A DNA stretch of 64,000 bases from Fasciolopsis buskii (GCA_008360955.1 LUCM01009413.1:132513-196512), one strand, 5' to 3'; counted from the first letter of the stretch, positions 1-13,629 are shown. Notes: generated by a model from the letters alone, not told the origin. A program made the numbers and translations.

Positions 1-190
1 TGGGGATATATGGCAACCTTGTTTTACTGTACTGGAGACGACGAAGGATGATGCAAACTGGCCATATACCCTAACCCGATCTGACGTATAATGATAGAAT
101 TACTTGCTGATTGACGCGTACTTCTCAGGTACTCCATTTCCCAAAATGTCAGTGCCGTATTGCCGTCTAGTCAACAGAGTCGAAGTCTGA
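1..190 (-). mobile_element. Non-LTR retrotransposon relic, RT palm segment (cut by window edge)
   Basis: On the minus strand the block from about 40 to 1 translates as a run ending VKQGC, the start of the RT motif B signature (QGC..SP.LF), and would continue beyond the window edge. Just upstream it reads RVRVYGQFASSFVVSS, the strand before motif B. At about 174-190 it reads DFDSVD, which fits RT motif A (D...FDSVDR). In-frame stops and frame changes lie between these pieces, so the copy is dead. The family is RTE- or CR1-like by motif style; I cannot separate the clades by eye. Bases 1-91 are identical to 34162-34252, whereas the next 100 bases agree only at roughly two thirds of positions. 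No homology was seen beyond about 190. Confidence 0.7.
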
Positions 191-948
191 ACGAGTATTT
201 AAAAGAACAAAGATTGTCGGCCGGTTGAAAGCAACTGTGTGAATGTGGGAATGGTACCAATACATGCGGAACCATGGTAAAGCCTAGTCCAGTTCTAGCG
301 AGTTTGTTCCTCATGCATGTTGTGCAACCTGCAAATAATGGCAAGCTAGCAGCTTTAACACTATCGTGGTTGGGCTGATTCTGCTGTGGTTAGTGTACTC
401 ATTGTGAGAGCCCTTCTAATAGACAGAAGAGACAATCGATTGCCTCCACTAAACGTAGTTTCCTTGAAAATTCTCACTGAACATATTGAGAAAACAATTT
501 GGCGAACAAGCTCGTTTTCAGTGATTCGTACTCCCGCCATTACATCACTATATATCTTGACAAAAAAATTTTCACTATAGGAAGGATTGGATTAGTCAGA
601 TACAAATATGGATGGGGAAGGGATTTGTGGTGTTACATGCACAACCTGAATACACAAGAATGTGTTGTGTTAATTGTTTTGTTGTCTAGGGTTTGCACTG
701 GATGACTGTATAGCTAAATTTAATTTTCCAAAGCAACATCATACTCTGTTAAGAAGAAACCGGATATACATTACCAAAACTTCACTTCAAAGACAAGCTC
801 TTAATGAACGTGATACTATGTGCAATCAAACCGCGGAATTAGAACGAGCATTTGTGACATCGAGTCGAGTGCAGAAGTTTCTCATGATGGTACCATGTTT
901 CATCTCTAATACATTTTGAGACTACCAGATCTCGCGATTTCTGTATAA
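191..948. other. Unannotated stretch
   Basis: Nothing recognisable. Open frames here are under 82 codons and overlap one another on several frames. No repeat motif or RT signature was seen. Confidence 0.5.
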
Positions 949-1017
949 GCCTTCATTGATCTCAAGTATCGCTTCAATCATCGTTTATTCTCCTCGCTTC
1001 ACCCGGGATGGATTGGC

Positions 1018-1779
1018 ATGCATCCAGAATGCGTACATTCAACAGAAACCAGGGTTATCACAACAGGACTGGTCAGATTTCAACTCAATAGGTCAACAGA
1101 ATGCTTGGCATTACAGGTATGCCACCAGTGCTCATTGATATTAGGTAGAAGTAGTTTTGGGTTTGCGACTAGCGTGTTTCAAAATTTTGATAGGCAATTC
1201 GGATCTGTGAGTTTATGGCAATCAAGTGAACGCCGCATCATCGGTTTTGTGCACCCACCAAACCACAGGGTTTGTTGGAGCAGACTAAGGCGTCGATTGA
1301 AGTATTCCGGTACAACTGGAAATCTTGTAAGCAGCACCGCCGTTGATAGACAGCTGTCATTTGGTTCACCTGGGTCTTCCGTTGATTCGAAGAGACGAGG
1401 TACCAGGTGGCGAACCGGTGATTGGAGCACCCAAAGTTCGCATATTCGAGAACTAATCAAACGTCTGTGCACTGCGCCAACAGTCGTTCCCGTTTTTCTG
1501 AAAAACAAGAATTCAAACCAAAAGAAACTCTTAAATACACTTCGTCCGAGGACAGAGCACCTACTGGAGCTTTCGTGTCTTCTGTCGAAATCACTATATC
1601 ATCTCCACATTGCTGAGTGTAAAAAAGTGGTCTTGATTGCCTCTTGGCTGCAATCTGTGGACGCGTGGGCATTGGCGAGGAACAAATCGCGCCTGTCAGC
1701 GAGGCGACTGTTAACTTTGCATGAATCCCTAGATCTCACTGCGTACAGCCGACTGTTGACTGGCATCTATTCAAGCTGA
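1018..1779 (+). CDS. Unrecognised 253-codon open frame
   Basis: This is the longest open frame in the window that neither low-complexity sequence nor N bases explain. The frame is open from the stop at 946-948 to the stop at 1777-1779, about 276 codons, and the first ATG is at 1018. At the local base composition (near 45-48 percent GC) such a run is unlikely by chance in 64 kb, so it may be an exon or a relic of a mobile-element ORF. The product is rich in Ser, Arg and Leu, with a basic stretch around residues 90-130. I see no signal peptide, membrane segment or known motif. The opposite strand is also fairly open: 109 codons at 1508-1179, preceded by a good polypyrimidine-AG acceptor near 1510. 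The true coding strand, if any, is therefore uncertain. No function is proposed. Confidence 0.25.
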   Translation: MHPECVHSTETRVITTGLVRFQLNRSTECLALQVCHQCSLILGRSSFGFATSVFQNFDRQFGSVSLWQSSERRIIGFVHPPNHRVCWSRLRRRLKYSGTTGNLVSSTAVDRQLSFGSPGSSVDSKRRGTRWRTGDWSTQSSHIRELIKRLCTAPTVVPVFLKNKNSNQKKLLNTLRPRTEHLLELSCLLSKSLYHLHIAECKKVVLIASWLQSVDAWALARNKSRLSARRLLTLHESLDLTAYSRLLTGIYSS

Positions 1780-4700
1780 GCAGAATCAGGCACCTCAAAG
1801 CCAGCTCAGAAAGACCAAAAGCTGCAACCTCAAAGTTCTTGAAGGACGCAGACAAAACCTCACCGAAGGACTGGATTAAGAAATCAATGGGATGACTGGT
1901 CTGGAATCTTGAATGGCAGTCTCCCGGATAAAACACATTGATAATCAGGGTCTTCAGGGTAGGACCTAAACATGCCCGCTTTCTTATATCTATCAGGGGT
2001 GGTACGGGCAGCATAGACGAAGAACAGCATCAGTCGCGAGAGGCCGATTCGATGAGACCTGAATGCTAGCTGGAGAAGAGCGCGAGAGAACACGAACAGA
2101 ACTTCACCAACTGACACTACCACTAGTACGGCCGACTGCAGTTCCCGCTGAATGTGAAAATGTGGGATGGGAAGTGAAACAACACGAAGCGAAAGGTTGT
2201 GTACGATGAGAGATCGTTTCTGAGTTGCCAAAGCGCATGAAAAGTTAGTTACAAGACTATATATCTTCATGATTATATGCAATGTTCTCTACTGTGCTGC
2301 ACGGTGGTTCACTTCAGAGTAGACCGTTTTATTCGTAGAGGGACCTGTAGCTTTTGTGAAAACAAACGCGAGCTGCAAGTTGGCAAACTCATTGCAGGCG
2401 GGCCAGTGACCGGCTGATCGGTTCTTGTGCCGATTGTGGAAAACCTGGTCGGGTCAGTGGAACACGATCTTAGTTAGTTGGGAGGCTACACTTGTCGCGT
2501 CACAGTGCTACCAACTACCTATTGTAGCATCTTTAAAGGGGAATGTTTGCCGCATCCTCGATGCTGCCATTGCTTGTAGGCAGCCGCTTGTTCAGTGAAA
2601 TTTGAACCACCTTATACACGACTGGTCCTCGAGATGGTCACCTTTCTCTCATCAGCAAATTAGGAGCGCACCTAGTGATACAACTTTGCTCCGAGTCCCG
2701 AGTGTGACTCAGAGCGGGCTGATTAGGGTAACATAACCGATGGTGGTGAAGTGGCGAAAACACAAATAACCCCACCCCTGGCTAAATCGAATATTACTCG
2801 CGGCAAAATCATTTACCTGCAATCATCGAGTAGACGAACTGCAAAAATATCCAGAACTGGTTAGTTACTTTAATATGCGCCTATTCACAAACTGCTTTAT
2901 CTTAATTAGTCTACCAGGCTATCCTTGTTCACCATGGAACAGAAATGGACACACCAAATGGAGGTAATCAACTGATTTTAGATCTGATGGTCGATCTTTT
3001 ATGCGCATCTACAAAAGAAACTGATGTACAAACCTCACTCACTTTCACACTGTCATACAAAAACCCCTAGGATCTCATGTCCTTCTAAGCCACTTCAAGT
3101 TTCAAGATCACGGTTGGCAGCTTCCGCTCATTACTCCCCAGGTAGCGGACCCTGGTGGCTATGGAGTAAGTCTCTTCCGTTGCGCTCGAGTTTTGATTAT
3201 GTAAAAAGCACATTGCTTTCTTACCCAGTGGGAAATGGAAAAATTATTTTAAAAAAGCCTAGTATAACTCTAGACGATAGCAAGAAGCAATGTGCGTATT
3301 ATGGGTAATGCTGGTGGAAACTGCGTCGAGTTATCCTCCTTGTTTACGTCGTCATTTATGCATTGAAACCCTCCATTCATTAGTTGGTCAATGCACTTAA
3401 TAACCTATCTCCTGACTATACCTCCAGTCACATTAAGTATAGGGTGTTTTCACTGGCTTGCTGGTTCGCTGTTTGGTTGATTTATTGAACGGTCCGTAGC
3501 CTATGTTTTCTTCTAATAGGCCACAAGAAGAATTATTTGTCTGACAGAAATCTCATATTAATAACACAAGAACAATCGCTCATATGGTAGACTGGTTCTA
3601 AGTAAGAAAACACCGTAGTATTCCATTTGATGACATTTCTGCCCTTAATGACAATTAAAACAACCAGTTCCTGTTTAACAAGCTTTATCGTCGGAGTCGA
3701 TCGTCACCGTTTTCCCTTTACTGACTGCCCCAACGAGAAGCCGAAGTGCTTAAGTACTTTGATATCCTTGCTCGGATATTTAAAAAGAAATGTTCAATTT
3801 TGGGTTGAATCCATTGTTACATGCGGGCCGAGATTTTCTACTTGTATCGTCACAGGTGGAACTCACGATATCCTTGCGGGAGAGTTCTTTTGCAGTAGAC
3901 CACAATATATTGTAGAGTGTAATTTAGAATGTTCCCAAACTAGGTACTCAAAGTTGCAAGTGACGTTCTCAGCCACTGGTTTAAAACTTCACGAACACCC
4001 ATCCTGTGACAAATCCAATCAGTATCAGCAAGGCTTGAACGTCCACTTGATATCCTCTTTTCGTCGACGAAGTGTTTTTTAAGTTCTTAGACAAAGTATT
4101 CTGGTCTGTGAAAAATGAACTTTTGCGCGGACTTCCCGACTGTTTCCCATCAGCATGCACTATTTGTTTTCGCAAGATGTGTTTCGGCAATCAGAGGATA
4201 CTTCCATGGACACACGCGTTTCTATTACTAACACCTTAACTCGTAACGACTAAAACCATTGAATGGATCCAGAAATGGATGGGGAACGATTTGTCAGTAT
4301 CCTTACAGTCCAGCTATTTGATGACGTCACATTTTAAAGGCCCGGCATCAGAAATTAAGTTTCATGCACCCTAGTGAACGTAAAGACATGCGACCAGTCA
4401 GACTGTCATCCAGTGCTCTCAAGCTGCGGGAAAAACCTATTCGTCATTTCTAATGACACGTTTCACTCAAACCAGTGTATCCTGGTAACGAGTATCCCGT
4501 TTGGCAAAATCCAATAATTTTATTAGCTAGTACACTTTTAAGACGCCATCATTTTTTGTTTTCATATCATAATGCACTGTATAAATTAAATTTTAAACAG
4601 AATATCCAAATGCGAATGATTTTGAGCACGACTTAGTACATGATTGCGATGTATTCAGTACGTACTGCCTCAGGACATTTCAAAGTCGGTAACACGGTCC

Positions 4701-7700
4701 GGTTGCACTCCGACCGTTCGGAGCCCTAACTATTTGAATACACCCAAAATCGTGGAGTGGCCCACAGTGATTAGTCACGGTTATACACCCCGTCCATTCA
4801 ATAGTGGCTGATTGCAGTCCCATTGTTTTCAACCTAGTGCTTACGTTACCGTCACTCATCGAAGGTATTTCCTATTGCGTTGATAATTTGTACTACCATT
4901 TTAAATGTTGGTGAACGTCTAAATAGAGCGCTGGTGCATGCGCCACGTTGTTTCGGTTTCCGAACGAAGTTATCCTGGTGAAGACCGAATGCCGGACGGA
5001 GATATGTGACAGGCCTAGGAAGCAGCTCAGAGATTTCCACAGTTTATAGTATCCGTAAGTTGTTTACAGGAAAATCGATCATAATTGCACTTCAGAGTTA
5101 TTGTGAATTTTGTGTACATGTGTAATTTTATACTTTAACTTTTGATTGTTTTAGTTACAATACTGTCTTTGTTGAACCATTCCAGTCAGAATCCTCTGAG
5201 TGCCCCAGTGCGAAATATTGAAATAAGTTTGACGTTTGTGTACGCCTGTACTTCGGTCGTGCTCCGTTGGTGTCGGTTGTGATCTTAGTCCCGCAATTTC
5301 GGCATTTCTCCCTTGAAACATTTGCGTGACAGACTTCAGTTGCACTTCTGAATTAATCGTTTCCGGAAGGTCATTGCACAAAATCCGAATGTTATTATGT
5401 TATCTTGGAAATATGACTTTGCGGAAAGCTGGAGATTTCATGTGAAAAGATTAAATCGAAAATTATGGATAAACTTGCAGCGTTTGGGAAAATTTTTGTT
5501 TTTATGTTTACTTAAATCTGTGTACAGATGAATCCCGTCGGAACCACTGTGAGAGACAAAAACAAAGAAAGAGAGAATTGAGAAGGAAAAAGAAATCTTG
5601 TGTGAAGCTTTCCACACCTGTGATAGCTCTTCCATTCTCTACCACCACCTCCATCGGGTACCACAGCTGATTAGTGGGCAGGATATTATCCTGTTTCTCA
5701 AAGTAGTGGGTTGACCTGCGTGACCCTGTCTAAGACCTTTCATCAAATGGTTAAATTCACAAAGAGCTAGGACGATCTGAGGATCTCGTAGCTCACTAGG
5801 AGCCGGTGACTGACGGCGCAGTCCATACGTCCCTCCAATGGGACCCAACATTCCGGGTGCCGAGTTTTAGCATTTGTACTTGAAACCGTAACACGGATTT
5901 CAGCCAGTGATAATAACACAAAGACTCGGATTACCAATAAAAACTGCAGTGACTCCGACCTAAGCAACGCTGCTGAAGACAACGAGAAGCTCACAGCAGC
6001 CGGAAAACGCGTTATTTACAAGCCATGCCTTTACATATAAGATTGGAGAAACTCTGGTCCGTAGAATACGTTCCGTCCAACGCCATTTGAGGTAAGTTTG
6101 AGCTTCACCATAGACTTCGACCACGATTTTCATTACCGGGTAATCTATCCAGGCTAGTGCAAGCCGTACCGGATTGTGTCGTTGGGCTCACACCACCAGT
6201 ACACTCCTCTACAGATGCCGGTGAGCATAGTGTCTTATGATGGTTGCACCTCCATTGGTTTGACCATTTCCCACAAGACTGACTAGCAAAGGTTAATCAA
6301 CCAGGTAGAAAACGCCGGTCAGTCGTCTTCGTTGCGTTTCACTTTGATGGAAACATCACGGGAAGGCAGTAGGTAAGACTTCCTCAAGAGAGGCTGTTTG
6401 AGACTCATGGTCATCAAGGAGCATTTCGTGAAGCGTCCAGGTGGAATGACCAACCTGGAGTTTGATACATTCATCCTTGTTCATACTGAGGTATCTGCAG
6501 GCGAAAAATGTTTGGAAATGTCCAAAACGTTTCCATGGCCCTATAGTTGAACTTGATTTGCATCAGTACAGATCATAGTTCACTTCTGTTTGACGCACCT
6601 TCACGAAAAGCCCAAAACCACCTATCCAGCGTTCAACATTTAACTAAATGTTAAATGTGTCAAAAAGATGCGAATAGATTTGACCCCATTAGCTGTCACT
6701 AGTCGATGAGATCCATGACCATTCTAATTCAGGTCAAATCAAGCAAGTGATTGAAGCAACCGTTTGGGGCGAATATCCAGTTTTTGCATAAATAAATAAC
6801 AAGTTCTCGATCAGGGAAAAACGACGAAGTTAGTGCAAAGATTAGTGGATATTCGTGGTTTCCCAGTTAAGCAATTCTGGGTTTTTCAGCCACCATGAAT
6901 TAGAGTGCAAAGACCACTCACTTCTTCAGTGAAATTATAATTATGAACTAATTTCATTTGGGGCTAACAATTCACATTACTCGGTCACATAATTTACGCA
7001 TGATGTGTTCCGGTTTTCTGCTGGGATTTTCCAAACCGTGTATCTGTCCTTCTCTAGGTCCGAACTGATTAATTAGCCTGAGACCGTTAAATGTTGTCCC
7101 ATGCGACAAAAGGACCCGCAGAGGAGACCATAAGATAAACTTCGGCTGCTAGTTGATGGAAAAATTTGTTATAATGAGTGATCGATGTTATGCGTCTACA
7201 TCCTCAGCCAGTGGGTTTGTGCCCATCGTAATTCCGGAGTTCAGTTCATCCATTTACTCTCGAAAATATTTTGGTTTCGTTGTTAGCTTTTTATCGTTGT
7301 GGAATTGAGGGTTGGCTACGAGCCTCTGGAGTTTGGGAAAGCGATGTGATTCTGACTGTATATGTGAAACCATCGTATCATTTGATTCGTTACATATGAA
7401 TGATCGAAAATTGACCTGAACTTTTCACAAATAAAATTCTACGCAAATGGTTAGCTGAAGCAAAGGCAACCAAATTTTCCATTTCCCCACCAGTAACAAA
7501 AACCTTGAAATTCTGATTGATCTATAAGTGGTTAAAATTAGTTAGCACAATTTTTTTCTAAAAGCAACTGTAATCATTGACCCTCTTGATTTCCATAGCG
7601 AACTTTCTCCAAAAGAGTTCATAATTGATTTCAAACCCCTTGTGCAATTTCGAAATATTTGTCCCAACTGTTATTACTCTTGTTGAATTTCCACTATCTT

Positions 7701-8431
7701 CTTGCTCTTTAAGCTTTTGTATGAGAATTCTCATTCAGAATTCAACATGAAATTCTGGATTTTGTTGTGCTTTTTCGATGCTTTCCGATCAATACGCTTA
7801 GATCTCTGATTGATCGTTAACTCATATCGTTTTCGTGTACTTTCATCCCGTATAAACATAAAACATTTACTTCGGTGGTTGTACTAAACTGAGCCCTTCA
7901 GAACTTTATCATCTAATTTATTGATCCGCACGTAACATGTTCTTCAGGGTGCAAAGCGATTGGTCACTGTGCGCGTAGCTCAGCCGTACGCGTGTCGCCT
8001 ATGGTGGCCGCCTGTGCGCGCACTTCCCTCGTTGACAGAATTGACAAAATCGGTAAATCTAAGCGTAGCTGTTTGATCCGCCATGACGAGCGTGGCAGGG
8101 AAGTAAGACACGGTTAGCTTGTTCAACTAGACTTGGAAGCAATTGTCAGTGAAATATGAAATATTGCACCGCGGTAGCAAGGACTCTCGATGTACAGGGG
8201 TCTTGTCATTTTGTGGAAGGGGGATGACCACCAAACTGGTGGTTATCTGTGAACAAAATAGTCTCATTCTCGTCAAATAGATTAACTCAGAGTCACAGCG
8301 CTGCAGTGTCGCGGACGGGCGATGATCGCAGTCTCATGATGCCATTCTGATGTGGCGAACGTGGCCCAAACCGCCCTGTCCAGTCTTGGGACAACTTGTC
8401 TTAAAACAAGCATAGGAAGAGAATTTCTGCC
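1780..8431. other. Long stretch with no recognisable gene
   Basis: Only short, mutually overlapping open frames occur here, the largest being 151 codons at 3627-4082 (+) and 132 codons at 2282-1884 (-). None shows a domain I can name. No LINE, SINE or simple repeat was recognised by eye. A 7-bp GC-rich inverted repeat (GTGCGCG/CGCGCAC) surrounds an A-box-like TAGCTCAGCCG near 7977, but no matching B box follows. The block probably consists of introns, intergenic DNA or repeats too old to identify. Confidence 0.4.
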
Positions 8432-8464
8432 TCATCAGCAGCGCACTCGTCTCCTGTTTCGTCC
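8432..8464 (-). other. Hammerhead-like half motifs in permuted order
   Basis: Reading the minus strand from 8464 gives GGACGAAACAG, then six bases, then AGTGC, and a few bases later CTGCTGATGA. The first part matches the 3' half of the hammerhead at 60089-60133 with identical spacing. The second part matches its 5' half. The halves are in the wrong order for a self-contained ribozyme. The six bases that should hold stem III and the cleavage triplet differ, and no stem II partner is visible after CTGATGA. This could be a relic of a rearranged hammerhead element or a coincidence. Confidence 0.2.
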
Positions 8465-11400
8465 GGATTTTAATGGTGCCTAACACGTTCACAGATTGCT
8501 CCAAATAAACGCATAACAAAACATTTCCCGTCCATTAAGATGTGGCTTAATCGCACCATCTGGAAATCGCGCGTTATAGTTACCGGGTTTTGCGAACATC
8601 GATACGCCTTCTGCGCGACAATCCGAATTACATTTTGACCAACAACATTCCTCCATTCTTGCTTGAAGGTCACAAGTTTAATTGGTAGCACATAATTTTA
8701 TATACAAACAGAAGGGCTGAAATTGGAATTCTATCGCCTAAATGTCATTTGCTAACTAGTTAGACTGCACCAGAATGCAATCGAGAGCATTCTGTGTGAA
8801 ATTCTTCAAGAAATTGAACTTTTTGGTTGAGTCCTTCACCTGGATATACTTCTAACAGTGGATCTGTATACTGGAAACCGTGTGAAGCTAACCCGCAATT
8901 AAAAAACCATTACGTAGTGCTGTTCGCGTAAAAAGAATTCTACTTTTAAATGCATCGAGTCAAGATAAGAAGTGTCCTGATGTAGTGACTTCTTTAACCT
9001 TAACCAAGGAAGTTCAGCCCCAATTATCAACCAAATTATTCCTTAATAATAGTGAACTTCACTCCGAGGTCACACATTAAGTTGACTGGGATCAGTTAGC
9101 TGGTCCTAATTATTTCATGCTCTCTACAGAACCGTGTCTGTGATTGACCAAAAAAAATTTGAAGACGATAAGGTCAGTGTACCCTTTTCCTCGGTACCAA
9201 GCTCATCCGAGTACCACGGAAGAAAAATGAGCTAAGGAAAACGAAATAAGAAAGGAATAATGGAGATGAAATCAAGCTGAGACAGGTCTGAAGCTTCCAA
9301 GTTGTTTAAAGATTTATCTGTGACTTGGTTGTGTCGTACGTTGTTCACCGGAAAACACTTTCCCCCTCCCGTTTTACACAGAAGCACTCGAAATTTTGTA
9401 CACTAGTAAAATCAGAATGTTTTATTGCGAATAGACTGGCATGATTCCCAAAGTTTATTCTCATCACCATTTGATTAATCCAACCTGAGATAGTTTAAAA
9501 AGCATTCCATCTACCAACCACCTGGTAGTAACATCTAGAATATGGTCCCAATCCTCCGTTGAGATAGTCTTCTACTCCTCAGGAGAATGGTGTTGTCGTA
9601 TCTAATCTAATTTCTTCTTTGAATGAGGATAGTATTGATTTATTTGTCTAAATGGTTTGTTCCCGCTCTTCGCCCATACCGATGTACCAAGTCACTTTCT
9701 AAATCAAAGCGATTTTTGGTGATTCCCATTTGATAAGGCTTTATGAATGCACCTACTTGTTTGAAATCCAAGTTTGATTAATAGAAGAAACACTGGGTGG
9801 GCGAAGGCTGGATAGCTTGATTGGTTGCATATCGTGGCTGCTAAACAAATTCGTTGCATTTTGTTGTCCAAAAACTAGCTTCTGATAGTCCCGGCCTGTC
9901 AGGATCGTGATCCCTGAAGCCCTGGATGTGATCGATGACTAGTCGAATGAGTTACTCCATATCTATCCTTGAAGACCAGAATAATCATCATTGGGTAATT
10001 CTGTGGTTTGACTCTCTTGACCACTCCAAATCGATTGCACGCCGGGCAAGCGTAGATTATGGGTGCATCACTTGCGCTCAAATGAACAAAAATAAGCATG
10101 TGTACTGTAAAACTACGAAAGTTAGATGGACAGACATGACACTAACCTTCAGGATGTTACAAATGAAATTAAAATCGGGTAAATTCAGATGAATTGACGG
10201 CGAGAAAATTCTTAGCCAAATTTCATTCAGGCTGACAACTTCAGAGGAAAGTGTATGCTACTTTTCGTGGTTCAAGAGCCTTGAGTTATCTTGCAAGTCA
10301 AAGGCATCTGGGTGCTTGAAGGATTTAACTCCTTAAATGTGGTTTGCAATGGAAGTGTATAGACAAGAAGAAAATGGTCTTTTCGAGACTTTTCAACAAA
10401 ACCGGCATGCAAGAGACTTCATAAGGAGAATCTCACACCGATCGAAAGAAGAAAGGAATCAAATAACACGATTCGGTCAAAGGATTGTTATATCGTACAA
10501 CTGGAAAGCATATCTGAAATAACTGCAATGCGTTTCCCAATTTACGTAATGCGATGGTCCATGATTTGTTCACAGCCATAGGAAGTCTCACGTCCCATAC
10601 AAAAGGAAAGGATAAAAAAATCGAAGACAAAACGAAAGCCCAATGTGAAGTCAAGTCTACGGATCGTGGCAAAGTCTACAATGGTCAGTCTGTAAGAAAG
10701 ATTATCAAAAGGATACATAAAAACACAAACTGATCACAAGAATGCATTCATCAATTTCCGCTCTTCCCATCCATGAGAACCGAGAAGACGTTTGAAAGCC
10801 TTCTCCTTCTATACCTCAGACGATTTTTTTTCAGATAGTTTGCCATGCCGAGTATACATCTTGCACGGTGAGTCGTGTTCAAACAAACCAAAGCTTGCAA
10901 TAAACTATCTCCAAGGACAGCGGCGGACACCGCGCATCCTCTTCGAGAAGTTTTAGTCAAATCTAGTTTTCACTTCTCGCATAGGTTTGCACTCCAAATA
11001 GTTATTTCCTAGCACTGAAGCGTACACGTCCCTTTATTCGTTATCTTGATCGATTTCATAAAGAATCCTACTAAGTGTTCGATAAGTTTAATAATGCAGT
11101 TGCATAACTTACTTTTGTTATTATTTGATCATGTGACCTAAAATTATTCATATATGAGTGTACGTGAATTTTTTGCTTGATGTAACAATCTAAATGAAGT
11201 CCAAATTCTGGGTGAAAAAACTGAGCGAGATATTCAAAGAAGATCTTGGATCCCTGCTTTCGCTAAGTAAATAACTCATTTAGCATGATGAACTGAATGA
11301 CCTTTACGGTTTGACGCTCATCAGGCGACTGAAACAACTAAATAAGCAGATTAATAGGTTTAAGGAGTAAAAACCTTATCAAACGAATATTGTGGGTTAC

Positions 11401-13629
11401 AATCTTCTTCGGGCGTGTCCACAAAATCAAACCACCGAGTGACGATAGAATCAAAATCAGATCAACGATAGTAAATTCAAGAAATGAAGTTTCTCAAGTC
11501 CAGAAACCAGTAACTGCACGTTATATGCACTAATTCAAGTGAATGTAACAGACCACAGTCAAATATTATAATAATAAGGGCAATATAAGTACAGATGACT
11601 ATTATCGAAATCTCCTAAGCATTGATGATTTCTCCTCGATCAGTGACTAAGCCTTTGTTGTCCAAGCTTTAAGCTTGGATACCACGACCCACAGACAATG
11701 GTCGACTGAGACTAGGATCAATACCAACCATCAAAGCAATCAGCAAAGCAGGTGCTTCCGTTAGGTGGCTGAGGTTCATGAGCAGTGCATCGATTTGCCA
11801 CCGAGCCTCAATGGGAGAAATTAGGCAAAAAGGATACTCCTAAAATGAATTGCTCTTGGCATCTATGATACTTTCATTTGCATCTGTCAATATGATGATT
11901 TGAGGAACTACAGAGAAAAGAACCACGAATGAAAATTACTACAAAAATACAATGGTGTACAAAGCAACACTTCCTGTTCCCGAAGCCGGTGGCTAAAAAA
12001 ACTACAGAACCCCCTGACATTCTGCCTATCACTCAACCTCTAGATGTTAGTGGCATTTCGTTCCAAGCTGTTTCTAGAACATTCCATGAAGTGTGGAGAT
12101 ACGGTAAATTTGCTACCACATGTTTTGTGTTGTTTAGATCGAAGAGGTCTTAACCTCACTTCTCCAACTTTCTCAGAATGATTCACAATCCACCGGGATG
12201 GGTTTTGACTTCCTGGGAGACTAGCGGATAAATTAAGCGATTCTTACTGGTAACTAGACTTCTCTCCTGGAGAAAGCACTTGCTCCCCGTCTTATTAGCA
12301 TCATTCAGTCTATTAACCCCATATTATTCTGTTAACTTTCAGTTTTTTTAATAAAGGACCGGCATGCACTAGTCAAGTATTTTACTCCCTAAACGAGCGA
12401 TTGGTGAGGAGCGGCGATGTTCTTCTCGGACCATTCTACATCATCCGTCTTCCAAAGTACACTGGACAAAGTGCCTCAAGGCGAACGCCATCAGTCTCAT
12501 TCATCCAGGATATTTAGTTTCACCTCGGCGGAGCAGTGGCCGGAAGGTCCAGCTGACGGCAGCTCGACCAATCGAACCACTGATGCAAAACTGAGGGGAG
12601 TTCACACAATTCAAATGGAAAGAAGCGCGATTACTCCAGTCAAGCATAGGTATCAAAATAGTTTCATATCTGATGCCTTTTTTGGAAGAGGGAATAGTTG
12701 AGTGCTGTGCCTACTTGACACTGGGTTTTCTACTCCTTCACCTACTTATTCCCAACATTAAACGAAATAACCAAAATATTTTCCCACTTTCTCTTCTAGC
12801 ATAAAATATCGTGGCTATTCAAACCTTAGTACCTGCCCAAATTGAACAAACCAAGACAAAATCCCAGGAGATGCCTCCATTCAGCAGCTTTAGTTGTTTT
12901 TATAGTCACACGTAATCGATGCTCGGGTTGGCGACAGCGTACATCTATGCTTCTGCTGGTCACGAGTACAAGGATGCCGTGGCTTATCGGTAACAGAGTG
13001 TATCAACTATAAGCATTAAACAAGGACGGGTGAATAGCAACGGAAGAATGGTGGTACTGTATGAAATCTACGCAATTATGTTAACGTCTCCCAGTAACGT
13101 AGCAACTGGATGCGATTTTAACCAATAATTATAACAGGCCAACTGAAGGGATCCTATGCGGGCCGGTGAGGAATTTGATATTCACCTTATCATGTATTTG
13201 GATGGGGTGACTGTTTCACTAGCAGTGACCTTACCTCTCATTTCCCAATTTTGACACTCGCAGTCAAGTTGGTCTGATCGTATGGTGAAATTCTGCTCGT
13301 CTTTGTACAATTGTTATGGGTATCATGTACTGAAAACCCAGAGGCTGCTTTATTTAACATTGTGATTTGTCCATCTTTACGAAACATCATTCCAACTATG
13401 AAGTGTAATTCATGAAAACATACTACCAACATGAAGCCTACCTTTCCCCGGTGTACGACCGCACCCCCCCCCTTTGCAGGGCGTTCATTTCCTCTCATGC
13501 GTGTGACCATGAACGTAAAACAAATTGTGTGCTGTTCGTTTTGTTCAGTTCGTCAAAAAGAATACCTGACCTCTTTAATCCTCGCATGTGATCCTGGATG
13601 AATAATGGTACAGAACGCAGGTGTACATG
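8465..13629. other. Long stretch with no recognisable gene
   Basis: Open frames stay below 95 codons and show no domain. One 19-base near-perfect palindrome lies at 11661-11679. Poly-C and poly-T runs are short. No retroelement signature was recognised. Confidence 0.4.
11661..11679. repeat. 19-base palindrome, 9-bp arms
   Basis: TCCAAGCTT, one T, then AAGCTTGGA. The arms are perfect and contain two HindIII-type AAGCTT sites. No element boundary or target duplication was seen beside it, so its meaning is unknown. Confidence 0.7.

Noticed and set aside
7970..8035. A-box-like TAGCTCAGCCG inside a GC-rich inverted repeat
   Set aside because: No B box at the needed distance and no tRNA fold.
8432..8464. 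Active type-II hammerhead
   Set aside because: Stem II cannot form and the region for stem III and the cleavage site does not fit; kept only as a possible relic.
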